DNA from: Geothrix sp. 21YS21S-2
GTDB taxonomy: Bacteria; Acidobacteriota; Holophagae; Holophagales; Holophagaceae
Direction of reading: 5' to 3'
Assembly: GCF_030846775.1 (NCBI RefSeq)
Contig: NZ_CP132910.1
Location: 4,095,001-4,159,000, forward strand
DNA length: 64,000 nucleotides
Shown here: positions 9,079-17,970 of the stretch, piece after piece
Position numbering within the stretch: position 1 is the stretch's first letter
Layout of the letters: every line of letters begins with the position of its first letter
Notes under the pieces: model-generated
Told to the model about the DNA's origin: nothing
Database searches by the model: none
Seen by the model: the letters and a program-made list of their open reading frames with translations, nothing else
Made by a program: the position numbers and the translations under genes

Positions 9079-10167
9079 TCAGCGCTCCCGGGGGATGACG
9101 CGCTTGCCCTCCTCCAGCTTGACCTCCTGGGGCACCACCAGGAGCGGGAGGTCGGCGGGGATGCCCCTGGCCACGAAGCCCACGGGATTCTCCGCCCCCA
9201 GTTCCACGGGGCGGAGCGCGGCGCGGCCTCCGTCCACGGTCCACACGAACGTCCTCCCCTGCCGGCGCACGATCTGCTCCCGGCCCAGGAAGAGGGTCTG
9301 GGCGGGGAAGGGATCGCCCATGAAGGTGATCTTGGCGCCCATGTCGGGCACCAGGATGGGGTGCCGGTCCACCAGGGCCACGCGCACCAGGACGGTGGCC
9401 TTCTGGCGGTTGGAGGAGGGGTAGATCTCCCGCAGGGTGCCCCGCAGGGGCTTCGCCCCGGGCTCGGCGTCCAGGGCGTCCACGCGGATCTCGGCGGGCA
9501 TGCCCTTGCGGAGCCTGGGCAGGCCGGTCTCGTTCACCTCCACCTCCAGCTCCAGGCTGTCGAAGTCGGCCAGGACGGCCACGGCGTTGATGGCGTTGGC
9601 GCCGCCCGCGCTGCCCGGGCTCACGGTCTCGCCCACTTCGGAGAGCTTCTGGGTGACGGTGCCCGTGAAGGGGGCGCGCAGCACCATGTTCTCCAGCAGG
9701 GCGTCCTGGTAGGCCAGCTGGGCCTTGAGGGTGAGGCAGGCGGTGCGCAGCTTGTCCAGCGAGGCCCGGTCCAGCACCCCGTCCCTGGCCAGGGCCTCGC
9801 CCCGGTCCCGGTCCAGGACGGCCTGCTTGAGCTGGGCGTCGATCTGGTCGCGGGAGGCCTGCAGGTCCGGCGCCTCCAGCCGGGCGATGACCTGTCCCTT
9901 GCTCACCCGGCTGCCCTCTTCCACCCCCAGCCATTCGATGCGCCCGGGAACCTTGGCCGAGAGGGTGGCCCGGTGCCGGGCCACCAGGTAGCCGCTTGCC
10001 GTGAGCACCGGATTTCGTTCGCCGGCCTGGTACACCGTGGGTGCCGTCACCGCCAGCTTCAGCGGGGCGTTCCGGGCGGAGATGATGCCGAACACCACCA
10101 CCGCCGCCAGGCCGCCCAGGAGCAGCCAGCCCCAGGGGAAGCGTTTCTTGAACACCGGTTTGGACAT
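9079..10167 (-). CDS. Periplasmic adaptor (membrane fusion protein) of the ABC exporter
   Basis: 362-aa HlyD/MacA-type adaptor. It has an N-terminal TM anchor (WGWLLLGGLAAVVVFGII, about residues 12-30), a barrel-sandwich/lipoyl hybrid (VLTASGYLVARHRATLSAKVPGR and VLRAPFTGTVTQKL) flanking an alpha-helical hairpin (about 100-150), and beta-barrel domains to the C-terminus (LVVPQEVKLEEGKRVI). First gene of the exporter operon. The ATG at 10167 has GGAG 6 nt upstream; a longer frame to 10203 has no such site. It would bridge the permeases to an outer-membrane channel encoded elsewhere. Confidence 0.9.
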   Translation of the reverse strand: MSKPVFKKRFPWGWLLLGGLAAVVVFGIISARNAPLKLAVTAPTVYQAGERNPVLTASGYLVARHRATLSAKVPGRIEWLGVEEGSRVSKGQVIARLEAPDLQASRDQIDAQLKQAVLDRDRGEALARDGVLDRASLDKLRTACLTLKAQLAYQDALLENMVLRAPFTGTVTQKLSEVGETVSPGSAGGANAINAVAVLADFDSLELEVEVNETGLPRLRKGMPAEIRVDALDAEPGAKPLRGTLREIYPSSNRQKATVLVRVALVDRHPILVPDMGAKITFMGDPFPAQTLFLGREQIVRRQGRTFVWTVDGGRAALRPVELGAENPVGFVARGIPADLPLLVVPQEVKLEEGKRVIPRER

Positions 10168-10280
10168 GGGCCACTCCGAGAGATCGAATGATCCAGGTAA
10201 CAACGAATTCAGGAACCGGACAAGCGACTATCGGACCAGGGACCCCGAATGGCCTCCCAACGCGTGGATCCGGGCGACGG

Positions 10281-10880
10281 TCACCCGAGGCTCCTCCGCC
10301 GGCTCACCCAAGGGGTGCCCGCGGCCGCGAACCGCCAGGGCCGGTCCCGGTCCTCCGGGGCGGCGAAGTCCACCCCCACCCGGGGGCCTGCGAGGATGGC
10401 CGCGGGCGGCGTCCCCGCCAGCAGCTCCAGGCCCCCCGGCTCGTAGAAGAGCCGGCCCGTGAAGGCCAGATCCACGCCCAGGGCCTGGGCCACCTTGCCG
10501 GGGCCCGTGAGGAGGGCGGGGCCCTTCAGGTGCCGCCTCCGCTCCAGGACCGTCTCCAGCCCCTCCACCGGCTCGCAGCTGCGGATGAGCACGGCCTCGG
10601 CCCGGTCCGGGGGGCCGGTGACGACGTTGAGCATGTGGTGCATGCCATAGCAGAAGTAGACATACGCCCGCCCCCCGGCCTCCCACATGGGGGCGTTGCG
10701 GGGGGTCCGGCCGGAGCGGGCGTGGCTGGCCGAGTCCCCCGGCCCGCCGTAGGCCTCCACCTCGGTGACGCGCAGGGTCACCGGGCCCAGGCGCAGGTGC
10801 CGGCCCAGGAGGTCCCGGGCCACGACGTCCACGGCGCGCAGATAGAAGGAGGCGGGGATCAGGCTCCCAGGGCGTGGCAT
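10281..10880 (-). CDS. DNA-3-methyladenine glycosylase (AAG/MPG family)
   Basis: 199-aa base-excision repair glycosylase of the mammalian AAG/MPG fold. Matching blocks are DLLGRHLRL, VTEVEAYGGPGDSASHARSG (with the catalytic Glu in EVEAY), MWEAGGRAYVYFCYGMHHMLNVV, AVLIRSCEP and LLTGPGKVAQALGV. It excises alkylated purines. Its ATG at 10880 lies inside the end of guaD (22-nt overlap), so the two genes are co-transcribed and probably translationally coupled. The C-terminus is complete. Confidence 0.92.
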   Translation of the reverse strand: MPRPGSLIPASFYLRAVDVVARDLLGRHLRLGPVTLRVTEVEAYGGPGDSASHARSGRTPRNAPMWEAGGRAYVYFCYGMHHMLNVVTGPPDRAEAVLIRSCEPVEGLETVLERRRHLKGPALLTGPGKVAQALGVDLAFTGRLFYEPGGLELLAGTPPAAILAGPRVGVDFAAPEDRDRPWRFAAAGTPWVSRRRSLG

Positions 10881-12229
10881 CGGCGGCCCCGCACGTAGGT
10901 GGCGCGGATCATGGTGGGGTCGGAGCGGTACAGGAGCCGGGAGAGCACCTCGGCGGCGGGTTCCGAGGCGCGGACCGGGGCCGGGTCGACCCGCCGGGGG
11001 TCCACAACGATGAAGTCCGCGTCCTTGCCGGGGTCCAGGCTGCCGGTCCGGGCCTCCAGGCCCAGGGCCCTGGCGCCGTGGAGGGTGGCCAGGTGGAAGG
11101 CCTCCACGGGCGTGACCGGTTCGTCGGGCTCCAGGTCCAGGGCCTCGGCGAGGCGCGCTCGCAGGGCGGGGTCGAGCCCCTCCACCGCGTCCAGGCGCAG
11201 GCCCTGGAGCCGCGCCACGGCCCACCGGGTCTTGGAGGCGTTGCAGGCCGCCGCCATCTCGCCCCACATGTCGAGCCTGGGGCCGCCGCCCACGTCCGTG
11301 GCCAGGCCCACGGAGAGGCCCTCGGAGAGCCAGCGGCGCAGGGGCATGATGCCGCTCTTGATGAACTCGTTGGAGCGGGGGCAGTGCACGACGGTGGCGC
11401 CGGCCTCCCGGATCGCGTCCCGCTCGGAGCGGGAGAGGTGGATGCCGTGGCCCAGGAGGGTCCGGGGCCCCAGCATGCCCGCGGCCGCGTAGACGCCGGT
11501 GTAGTCCGCCGCCTCCGGGAACAGCTCCCGCACCCGCTCGATCTCCCCGACGCTCTCGCTGATGTGGGTCTGGATGTAGGCGCCGTGGCGGTCCGCGGCC
11601 TTCGCCAGGCCCGTCATGAGCTCCCGGGAGCACACCGGCGCGAAGCGGGGCGTGAAGGCGTAGCCCAGGCGCCCGCCGTCCCGGCCGTGCCAGGTCTGGC
11701 ACAGCTCCTCGCTCTGGCGCAGGGAGGTCTCCGTGTCCTCCAGCAGCGACTCGGGCGTGTGCCGGTCCATCATCACCTTGCCCAGCACGCCGCGGATGCC
11801 GCAGCGCTCGGCCTCCCGGAAGGCGCGGTCGGCGGCCTCCTGGTGCACCGTGAGGTAGACCACCGAGGTGGTGGTGCCCAGGGCCAGCTGGCTGCGGAAG
11901 TAGTCCCGCGCGGCCCGGCCCGCCACCTCCGGGTCCCGGAACCGGGACTCGGCCGGGAAGATGTGGGTCTCCAGCCAGGGCAGCAGCTCCAGCCCGTCCA
12001 GGGCCACGCACTCGAACTGGGGCAGGTGGGAATGCAGGTCGATGAGTCCCGGCAGGATCCAGTGGGGCCGCAGGTCCATCACCTCGGCGCCCGGATGGGC
12101 CGCCTCCAGGGCCTCGAAGGCCCCCAGGTCGACGATGCGCCCCGCCTCGTCCACGAGCAGCCCGCCGTCGACAAACTCCTTCAGGCGCGCAGGGGCGTCG
12201 GGGCTCAGCAGGTGAGCGCGGTACAGCAC
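10859..12229 (-). CDS. guaD: Guanine deaminase
   Basis: Amidohydrolase that deaminates guanine to xanthine, 456 aa from the chosen start. Metal ligands are in PGLIDLHSHLPQ, HISESVGE, GHGIHLSRSE and LATDVGGG. The GuaD-specific ETHIFPAESRF block and CPRSNEFIKSG are also present. The start is taken as GTG at 12229, with GGAG 8 nt upstream, giving VLYRAHLLSP as the N-terminus, like other GuaD proteins. An ATG at 12298 in the same frame has no ribosome site and adds an atypical hydrophobic leader. It overlaps the glycosylase gene downstream. Confidence 0.85.
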   Translation of the reverse strand: MLYRAHLLSPDAPARLKEFVDGGLLVDEAGRIVDLGAFEALEAAHPGAEVMDLRPHWILPGLIDLHSHLPQFECVALDGLELLPWLETHIFPAESRFRDPEVAGRAARDYFRSQLALGTTTSVVYLTVHQEAADRAFREAERCGIRGVLGKVMMDRHTPESLLEDTETSLRQSEELCQTWHGRDGGRLGYAFTPRFAPVCSRELMTGLAKAADRHGAYIQTHISESVGEIERVRELFPEAADYTGVYAAAGMLGPRTLLGHGIHLSRSERDAIREAGATVVHCPRSNEFIKSGIMPLRRWLSEGLSVGLATDVGGGPRLDMWGEMAAACNASKTRWAVARLQGLRLDAVEGLDPALRARLAEALDLEPDEPVTPVEAFHLATLHGARALGLEARTGSLDPGKDADFIVVDPRRVDPAPVRASEPAAEVLSRLLYRSDPTMIRATYVRGRRCHALGA

Positions 12230-12316
12230 GTGGGTATCTCCGGAAGAATGGCCGACGGTCGGGTCGACGCAAAACAGCAGGAAGATATCACGGATCATCG
12301 GGGTTGATCAAATCCT

Positions 12317-12340
12317 GCCGAGGAGCCGAGGTTCGCCGAG
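12317..12340. repeat. Dispersed GCCGAGG-type repeat, copy 2
   Basis: A 24-nt exact copy of the core at 3233-3256, same orientation, lying 2 nt beyond the 3' end of the leftward PEP/pyruvate-binding gene and upstream of guaD. See copy 1. Confidence 0.6.
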
Positions 12341-12342
12341 GG

Positions 12343-15084
12343 TTAGTGTTCGCTTGCGCTCCGGATGTAGCCGAGCGCCCGGTCGGTGTTGCCGTCCATC
12401 ACCACCTCCAGGCGGCAGCCCGGGAAGGCCTGCTCCACGTCGATGACGCGCACGGCCTTCTCCAGCCGCACGTGCTCCGGCAGGAACTGGGTCAGGACAC
12501 TGGGGCTGTTGGCCAGGAAGTCCTCGTTGAAGAGGTTGCCCTCGTCGTCGGGGTAGAGGGCCAGGTAGTGGATCTTCGCCTCCACCAGGTCCTGGAAGAA
12601 GTGGGTGCCGAAGGAGAGGTCGGGGACGTAGTTGCCCTTCTTGCGGGCGATCTCCACCAGGAGCGACGTGTTGTTGATGCCGGAGTAGGTGATGCCCACG
12701 CCCAGGGTGACGTCGCCCCGGCTGCCCCAGCGGCCGGGGCCCATGAGGATGAACTTCCGGCGGGGCAGGATCCCGTTGAGGCGGTTCACGGCGTCGGCGA
12801 TGGAGAGGAGGTCGGCCAGGTCGGGGATCTTGCGGTACTCCTCGGGGTCCACGTAGACGATGTAGCGGATGTCGGGCACGTAGCCGTTGGTGATGAACTT
12901 GGACGCGGAGAAGATCTTGTGGTCGAAGGGCACCTTGGTGGGCATCTGCATGAGGCCCTCCTCCTCCATGCGGCTCTGGGGGCGGCACTGCAGGAGGTAG
13001 AGGTTGGCGCCGTCGTGGGCGAACTCCATGTCCACGGCCGTGCCCAGGGCCTCCTGGAGGATGGCGAGGATGGCCCGGATCTGGGGCACGAAGTCCGTGC
13101 GCTCCACCAGGCCCGCGAAGGTCACGACCAGGTCGTCCTTGGCGGCGCTGACCATGCCCTTCATGGGTTTCTTCAGGAATCCGTCCTCCAGCACGGAGAC
13201 GATCTGCTCCAGGAGCGGGTAGTCGTCCCCGGCCTCCTTCAGCAGGTCCTCCACCGCATGGGTCTCGAAGCGGCCCGTCTCGAGGTTGATGACGTCCATG
13301 TGGCTCTGGGCGTAGTGGGTGACCTGCTCGGGGGTGACGTTCACGCGGATCTTGGGCTGGCCGGGGCTCAGCATGAAGGGGAAGTCGTTGCCCAGGCGGT
13401 CCACGGCGCGCGTGCCCAGGCCCGCGACCATGCGCACGATGCCGTCCTCGCGCTTCAGGCGCGGGGACCAGCGGTACTCGTTGTGGCTGAAGGCCACGCC
13501 GGCAAAGGCCGGGAAGAAGTACGTGCCCACCTGGCGCCCCACCACCTTCTGGATGATGATGCCCATCTCCTCCACGAAGTCCAGGAGGCCGCGCTCGGCG
13601 CGGTACTGGATGGGGTCGGGCCCGAAGACCGAGGCGTACACCTCGCACACCGCGTCCATGAGCGCCTCCAGGCGGTCCTCGCGGCTGCCCACGTTGGCCA
13701 GGAAGAGGCTGCGGTACTTCCCGGAGAAGGCCATGCCCTCGCTGTCCTCCAGGAGGCTCGAGGAGCGCACGATCACGGGCCCCTCGCCCAGGTCGTCCAT
13801 GGCGAACTGGATCTGCTGGTACATCTCGGGCGAGAAGAAGGAGTTCTTGAAGGCCTGCTCCAGGTAGGGGAAGGTCTGGCGCACCTCCTCCACGGGGCTG
13901 AACTTGAGGCTCCACAGGTCCTCGAGGCTGTTGTGGCGCAGGAAGTTGTAGATGCCGTCGGAGGTTATGTACCAGGTCTTCGGCGTCTTCACGTTCTCGA
14001 CCATGGCGTTGCCGCTGCCCAGGCGCTTGAGGATGCGCGCGCCCAGGATGAGGCCCGCGGCCTTGCCGCCCAGCTTGCCGTTGCCCTGGGCGGGGCCCAC
14101 CACGTGGTTGAGGATCTTGCCGAAGTCGTAGACGGAGAGGTGGCGCTTGGCGATGCCGATGAACTTCAGGTTCTCCGTGAGGAAGCGGCGGATGAGGGCC
14201 ACCCGCACGTTCTGGTCGTCCTGGCTGGCCAGGGCCGGGACCGCCTCGTCGGTCTCGCGGCAGAAGCGGTCCACGATCTCGGTGATCTCCACCAGCGGGA
14301 TGTCCCGCTTCTCCGTGGCGATGGCGAGGAAGCCCAGCTTGTCCTGGCGCATCCACTGCTTGAGCAGGGCCGTGAGGTCCGCGTCCTGGAACACGATGGA
14401 GGCGATGTCCTCGATCTCCCTGAACGTCTTGACCATGGTGGCCATGTCCCGCTTGGGCAGCGGGGCGTTGGAGCCGTGGGAGGAGGCCTCCCCCTGGGCG
14501 TAGATGGCCGGGTCGAACAGCGCGATCATCTTCTGCACGCCGGGCACGCCCACCTTGGTGGCGTGGTTCATGAGCCTACGGATCAGCCTGTGGTGCAGGG
14601 CCGGGTCGATCTCCGTGAGCAGGTCCAGGATGTAGCGCCACTCGGGTTTCTGGGCGGGCGCGGGCGGAGCCGGCGGCGGCACGTGCTCGCCGCCGTGCTG
14701 GGCGATGCGCACCTCCGCAAGCTGCCCCAGCTTCTGGGCCGTAAGGTCCACCAGCTTCTTCTGGTCCAGGTGGAAGGGGTTTCCCGGCGCCCGGGACGAG
14801 CGGTTCTCCAGGTAGACCACCTCCACCTCGCCCAGGGTCTCCCCCCGCACCACGATGGGCGCCCGGAGGGTCCAGGGGCTCGGCGTGAACCCCTTGGTCT
14901 CGAAGCACTCGCCCCAGAAGTGGATGCGCGCCTGGCAGACCTCCTCGTGCTTGAACCCCTTGGGCAGGGCCTCGGCCACCACCTGGAGGATCTGCGTGAG
15001 GGAGAGGTCCTCGCGGGTCAGGAGCGCCGCGATGGCGAAGATGGCCTGGAGTTCCCGGGACTGGCCGAAGTTCTTTTCGTTCAT
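12343..15084 (-). CDS. PEP/pyruvate-binding (PPDK N-domain) protein with GAF-like N-terminus
   Basis: 913-aa cytoplasmic protein. Residues about 1-135 look like a GAF-type sensor (MNEKNFGQSRELQAIFAIAA). Residues about 325-690 carry the ATP-grasp PEP/pyruvate-binding domain of PEP synthase and PPDK (GKLGGKAAGLILGARIL, GPVIVRSSSLLEDSEG, MAFSGKYRSLF, LYLLQCRPQSR). The last ~200 residues (GPGRWGSRGDVTLGVGITYS) belong to a conserved but uncharacterised C-terminal domain. No phosphohistidine swivel domain and no PEP-utilising TIM barrel is visible, so it cannot be an ordinary PEP synthase or PPDK. It may be a regulatory or unusual phosphotransfer enzyme. It stands alone between guaD and gdhA. Confidence 0.8.
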   Translation of the reverse strand: MNEKNFGQSRELQAIFAIAALLTREDLSLTQILQVVAEALPKGFKHEEVCQARIHFWGECFETKGFTPSPWTLRAPIVVRGETLGEVEVVYLENRSSRAPGNPFHLDQKKLVDLTAQKLGQLAEVRIAQHGGEHVPPPAPPAPAQKPEWRYILDLLTEIDPALHHRLIRRLMNHATKVGVPGVQKMIALFDPAIYAQGEASSHGSNAPLPKRDMATMVKTFREIEDIASIVFQDADLTALLKQWMRQDKLGFLAIATEKRDIPLVEITEIVDRFCRETDEAVPALASQDDQNVRVALIRRFLTENLKFIGIAKRHLSVYDFGKILNHVVGPAQGNGKLGGKAAGLILGARILKRLGSGNAMVENVKTPKTWYITSDGIYNFLRHNSLEDLWSLKFSPVEEVRQTFPYLEQAFKNSFFSPEMYQQIQFAMDDLGEGPVIVRSSSLLEDSEGMAFSGKYRSLFLANVGSREDRLEALMDAVCEVYASVFGPDPIQYRAERGLLDFVEEMGIIIQKVVGRQVGTYFFPAFAGVAFSHNEYRWSPRLKREDGIVRMVAGLGTRAVDRLGNDFPFMLSPGQPKIRVNVTPEQVTHYAQSHMDVINLETGRFETHAVEDLLKEAGDDYPLLEQIVSVLEDGFLKKPMKGMVSAAKDDLVVTFAGLVERTDFVPQIRAILAILQEALGTAVDMEFAHDGANLYLLQCRPQSRMEEEGLMQMPTKVPFDHKIFSASKFITNGYVPDIRYIVYVDPEEYRKIPDLADLLSIADAVNRLNGILPRRKFILMGPGRWGSRGDVTLGVGITYSGINNTSLLVEIARKKGNYVPDLSFGTHFFQDLVEAKIHYLALYPDDEGNLFNEDFLANSPSVLTQFLPEHVRLEKAVRVIDVEQAFPGCRLEVVMDGNTDRALGYIRSASEH

Positions 15085-15142
15085 GGTTCCCCTACGGATG
15101 GGCGTGATCCGGCCATTATCTCCGGGATGCCCGCCCGCACAG

Positions 15143-15173
15143 AAAAAAACCGGCCCGCCGAAAGCGGGCCGGT
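15143..15173 (-). terminator. Rho-independent terminator of gdhA
   Basis: A 10-bp GC stem (15149-15158 with 15164-15173, loop CGAAA) is followed leftward by a T-tract (A-run 15143-15149). It starts 23 nt after the gdhA stop. Confidence 0.88.
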
Positions 15174-15196
15174 CTGCCGGAACGTCTTGACCGGGA

Positions 15197-16483
15197 CTAC
15201 ACCCAGCCGCGCAGGTGGCTGGCTTCGGCCACGCGCTTGATGCTGATCATGTAGGCGGCGTCGCGCATGTAGACCTTCTTCTCGCGGGCCAGGGCGGAGA
15301 CGGCCTTGAAGCCGTTGGTCATCTTCTGGTCGAGCTTGCTGAGGACTTCTTCCTTCTCCCAGAAGTAGTTCATGTTGCACTGCACCTGCTCGAAGTAGGA
15401 GCAGGTCACGCCGCCGGCGTTGCAGAGGAAGTCGGGGATCATGAAGATGCCCTTCTGCTGGATGACGACGTCGGCTTCGGGGGTGGTGGGGCCGTTGGCG
15501 CCCTCGGCGATGATCTTGACGGAGGGACGGATCTTGGCCACGTTCTCGGCGTTGATCATGTTCTCCTGGGCCGCGGGGATGAGGACGGTGACGTCCTGCT
15601 CGATCCAGGCGTCGGCGGCCAGCTGCTCCCAGCCGTTGGCCTTGGCCTTGGCGGGGTCGATGGTGCCGAACTTGTCGATGGAGGCCATGAGCTTGTCGAA
15701 GGCGATGCCGTCCTTGCAGCGGTAGGTGTAGGGCACCTTGTCGGTGTTGTCCCAGCAGGAGATGGCGATGACCTTGCCGCCGTACTTGGTGAAGAGGTCG
15801 AGGGAGTACTGGGCCACGTTGCCGGCGCCCTGGATGGAGGCGGTGGCGCCCTTGATGTCCAGGCCCATCTCCTTCATGGCTTCGCGGACGGTGTAGATCA
15901 CGCCGTAGCCGGTGGCCTCGGTGCGGCCCAGGGAGCCGCCCATGCCCACGGGCTTGCCGGTGATCATGCCGGGGAACCGGCCGCCGTTGAGCACTTCGTA
16001 CTCGTCCATCATCCACAGCATGTGCTGGCCGTGGGTCATGACGTCGGGAGCGGGGACGTCCTGCAGGGGGCCGACGTTGCGGGACACCTGGCGGACCCAG
16101 CCGCGGCAGATGAGTTCCTGCTCACGGTCGCTCAGCTCGCGGGGATCGCAGATCACGCCGCCCTTGCCGCCGCCCAGGGGGATGTCCACCACGGCGGTCT
16201 TCCAGGTCATCCAGGTGGCCAGCGCGCGCACGGTGTCGATGGTCTCGTGGGGGTGGAAGCGGATGCCGCCCTTCGCGGGACCGCGGGCGTCGCTGTGCTG
16301 CACGCGGAAGCCCTTGAACACCTTGACGGCGCCGTCGTCCATGCGGACGGGGATGTTGAAGTGGAACTCGCGGGCGGGGCTGCGCAGGAAGTCGCGGGTG
16401 CCCTGGTCCAGACCAAGCTTCTCGGCCACGGCATCGAACTGCTTCTGGGCCATTTCGAACGGGTTGAAGGCTTTCTCAGCCAT
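15197..16483 (-). CDS. gdhA: Glutamate dehydrogenase (Glu/Leu/Phe/Val dehydrogenase family)
   Basis: 428-aa hexameric-type dehydrogenase interconverting glutamate and 2-oxoglutarate plus ammonia. Seen are the substrate domain with KGGIRFHP and TWKTAVVDIPLGGGKGGV (catalytic Lys in GGGKGG), DVPAPDVMTHGQHM, and the Rossmann domain with ASIQGAGNVAQYSLDLF. The length and lack of a long N-terminal extension fit the small NAD-type GDHs; cofactor choice cannot be proved from sequence. It is monocistronic: a terminator follows, and a 220-bp gap precedes it. Confidence 0.92.
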   Translation of the reverse strand: MAEKAFNPFEMAQKQFDAVAEKLGLDQGTRDFLRSPAREFHFNIPVRMDDGAVKVFKGFRVQHSDARGPAKGGIRFHPHETIDTVRALATWMTWKTAVVDIPLGGGKGGVICDPRELSDREQELICRGWVRQVSRNVGPLQDVPAPDVMTHGQHMLWMMDEYEVLNGGRFPGMITGKPVGMGGSLGRTEATGYGVIYTVREAMKEMGLDIKGATASIQGAGNVAQYSLDLFTKYGGKVIAISCWDNTDKVPYTYRCKDGIAFDKLMASIDKFGTIDPAKAKANGWEQLAADAWIEQDVTVLIPAAQENMINAENVAKIRPSVKIIAEGANGPTTPEADVVIQQKGIFMIPDFLCNAGGVTCSYFEQVQCNMNYFWEKEEVLSKLDQKMTNGFKAVSALAREKKVYMRDAAYMISIKRVAEASHLRGWV

Positions 16484-16646
16484 AAGACGACTCCTCGGAG
16501 AGTGTGTGGGTTTCCGTGCCTGCCCCGCAGGCCCATGGTTCCTAGGCGTGACAGCCTAACGCAGTGACTATAGCTCCCTTATTCCGGGTTGATAGAGGGT
16601 GGGGGGAAGTACGTGACTTTCGGCACTGGAACGGCGTACACACGGA

Positions 16647-16692
16647 GGGCCCGCTGTTCCAGGACCGTCACGGTCCTGTGACAAACGGGCCC
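16647..16692 (-). terminator. Nested hairpin after the lipoprotein gene (possible terminator)
   Basis: An outer 7-bp stem (16647-16653 with 16686-16692) encloses an inner 8-bp stem (16660-16667 with 16671-16678, loop TCA). It starts 11 nt past the lipoprotein stop. There is no T-tract, so it may act as a factor-dependent terminator or as a structured 5' element of gdhA. Confidence 0.4.
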
Positions 16693-16703
16693 CCTGAGAC
16701 GGA

Positions 16704-17447
16704 CTACTTGGCGGGCGGAACGGCCTTGGCCAGGGCCCTGGGCTGCACGAGGTAGTGGATGTAGATGATGCCGTAAGTCTTGTCGGCCTTCTGGCGGGCG
16801 GTCATCTCGATGATGGGCTTGCCCTGGAAGCCGAGGACCAGCGCGGTCTCGAGGTTGTTCTTGGGATTGGGCGTGGCCTTCATGAGGGCCACTTCGCTCC
16901 ACAGCTCGGCGGGCACGCCCTTGAGGAGGCGGTAGATGCCGGCGTTGTACATGGGGCGGAGCAGGGGGCCGTTCATGGCCGCGAAGGCCTTGGGGTTCTC
17001 CTTTTCGCCGGGAAGCTTGTCCACCTTGAGCAGGTCGACGCCCTGCATTTCGGCGGGCAGGGCGGGGATGGCCTTGGCGGAGAGCTTGTCCATGGCCGCC
17101 TGCATCCCGGCCATGCTGACGCCGGGGGCGAGGTAGCCCAGGTTCTTGGCCTCCTCGGCGCCCAGGCCCTTGATCTCCTCGTCGGTGAGGGTCAGGTCCA
17201 TCTGGCCGGCATGATTGTGGAACCACCAGGCGTTGCCGTAGAGGCCGGCGAGATCCTGGGGGGCGATCACGGGGATGTCGGCGAAGTCCTTCCGGACCGC
17301 GATGTACTTGAAGTGGGCCAGCAGCTCGTGGGGCTCTTTCGCGGCCATGGGAGCGGTCTTGGGGATGGTGTCGGCGGGCTTGGAGTCGCATCCCACGATG
17401 AGCGCCATGCCTGCGATTGCGGGAATCCAGACGTTTTTCAGAAACAT
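16704..17447 (-). CDS. Lipoprotein of unknown function
   Basis: 247-aa putative lipoprotein. The signal sequence MFLKNVWIPAIAGMALIVGC ends in a lipobox (LIVGC), and the mature part begins CDSKPADTIPK. I do not recognise the soluble domain (FKYIAVRKDFADIPVIAPQD, NAWWFHNHAGQMDLTLTDEE, YGIIYIHYLVQP). It is a mixed alpha/beta domain of about 210 residues rich in Lys and Ala, with no Cys after the lipidated one. The start at 17447 has GGAGG 4 nt upstream; the frame is open 34 codons further but without a signal sequence. Divergent from rlmH, with 64 bp between the starts. Confidence 0.75.
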   Translation of the reverse strand: MFLKNVWIPAIAGMALIVGCDSKPADTIPKTAPMAAKEPHELLAHFKYIAVRKDFADIPVIAPQDLAGLYGNAWWFHNHAGQMDLTLTDEEIKGLGAEEAKNLGYLAPGVSMAGMQAAMDKLSAKAIPALPAEMQGVDLLKVDKLPGEKENPKAFAAMNGPLLRPMYNAGIYRLLKGVPAELWSEVALMKATPNPKNNLETALVLGFQGKPIIEMTARQKADKTYGIIYIHYLVQPRALAKAVPPAK

Positions 17448-17511
17448 GAAACCTCCAAATGGAACTGGTAGATTATGGGAGGTATCGATCTTCTTTTCCA
17501 GCGGGATTCCT

Positions 17512-17970
17512 TTGTATCCGATCCGACTCATAGCAATTGGGCGGCCCAAGGGTGGGCCCCTCAGGGACTTGGAGCAGCACTACCGCACCCTGCTGAAAGC
17601 CTATGCCCGCCTGGATGTAGAGGAACTGGCGGAGGGCCGCGGAGACCCCGCGCGCCAGCTGAAGGATGAGGGGGAGCGCCTGCGGGCCCAGCTCGCGACG
17701 GTCCGGTGCCCGGTCCTCCTGAGCGCCGAGGGCCCCCCCCGCACCTCGGAGGACTTCGCCCGGTGGCTGGGGGCCCGCATGGACCGGGGCGAGAGCCTGG
17801 CCTTCGCCATCGGCTCCAGCCACGGGTTCGACCCGGCCCTCAAGGCCGAGATCAGGGAGCACCTGAGCCTGAGCCCCATGACGTTCCCCCACGACCTGAG
17901 CCGGGTGCTGTTCCTGGAACAGGTGTATCGCGCCTTCTCCATCCTCAAGGGCACCAGCTACCACAAGTAG
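17512..17970 (+). CDS. rlmH: 23S rRNA (pseudouridine1915-N3)-methyltransferase
   Basis: 152-aa SPOUT methyltransferase modifying helix 69 of 23S rRNA. Diagnostic features are the C-terminal block LSLSPMTFPHDLSRVLFLEQ, then VYRAFSILKGTSYHK, and the knot motif AIGSSHGFDP (usually IGGPEG, so the loop is variant). No ATG gives a sensible length. TTG at 17512 yields MYPIRLIAIGRPKGG, aligning with the family start, and normal size. The upstream Shine-Dalgarno site is weak (GCGGGA). It is transcribed away from the lipoprotein gene and followed by a long gene-free AT-rich region. Confidence 0.85.
   Translation: MYPIRLIAIGRPKGGPLRDLEQHYRTLLKAYARLDVEELAEGRGDPARQLKDEGERLRAQLATVRCPVLLSAEGPPRTSEDFARWLGARMDRGESLAFAIGSSHGFDPALKAEIREHLSLSPMTFPHDLSRVLFLEQVYRAFSILKGTSYHK

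Noticed and set aside
12304-15240. A 978-codon open frame on the + strand opposite the PEP/pyruvate-binding gene
   Set aside because: It reads as His/Val/Leu/Gly-rich low-complexity protein, is exactly antisense to a gene with clear motifs, and arises from GC-biased third positions.
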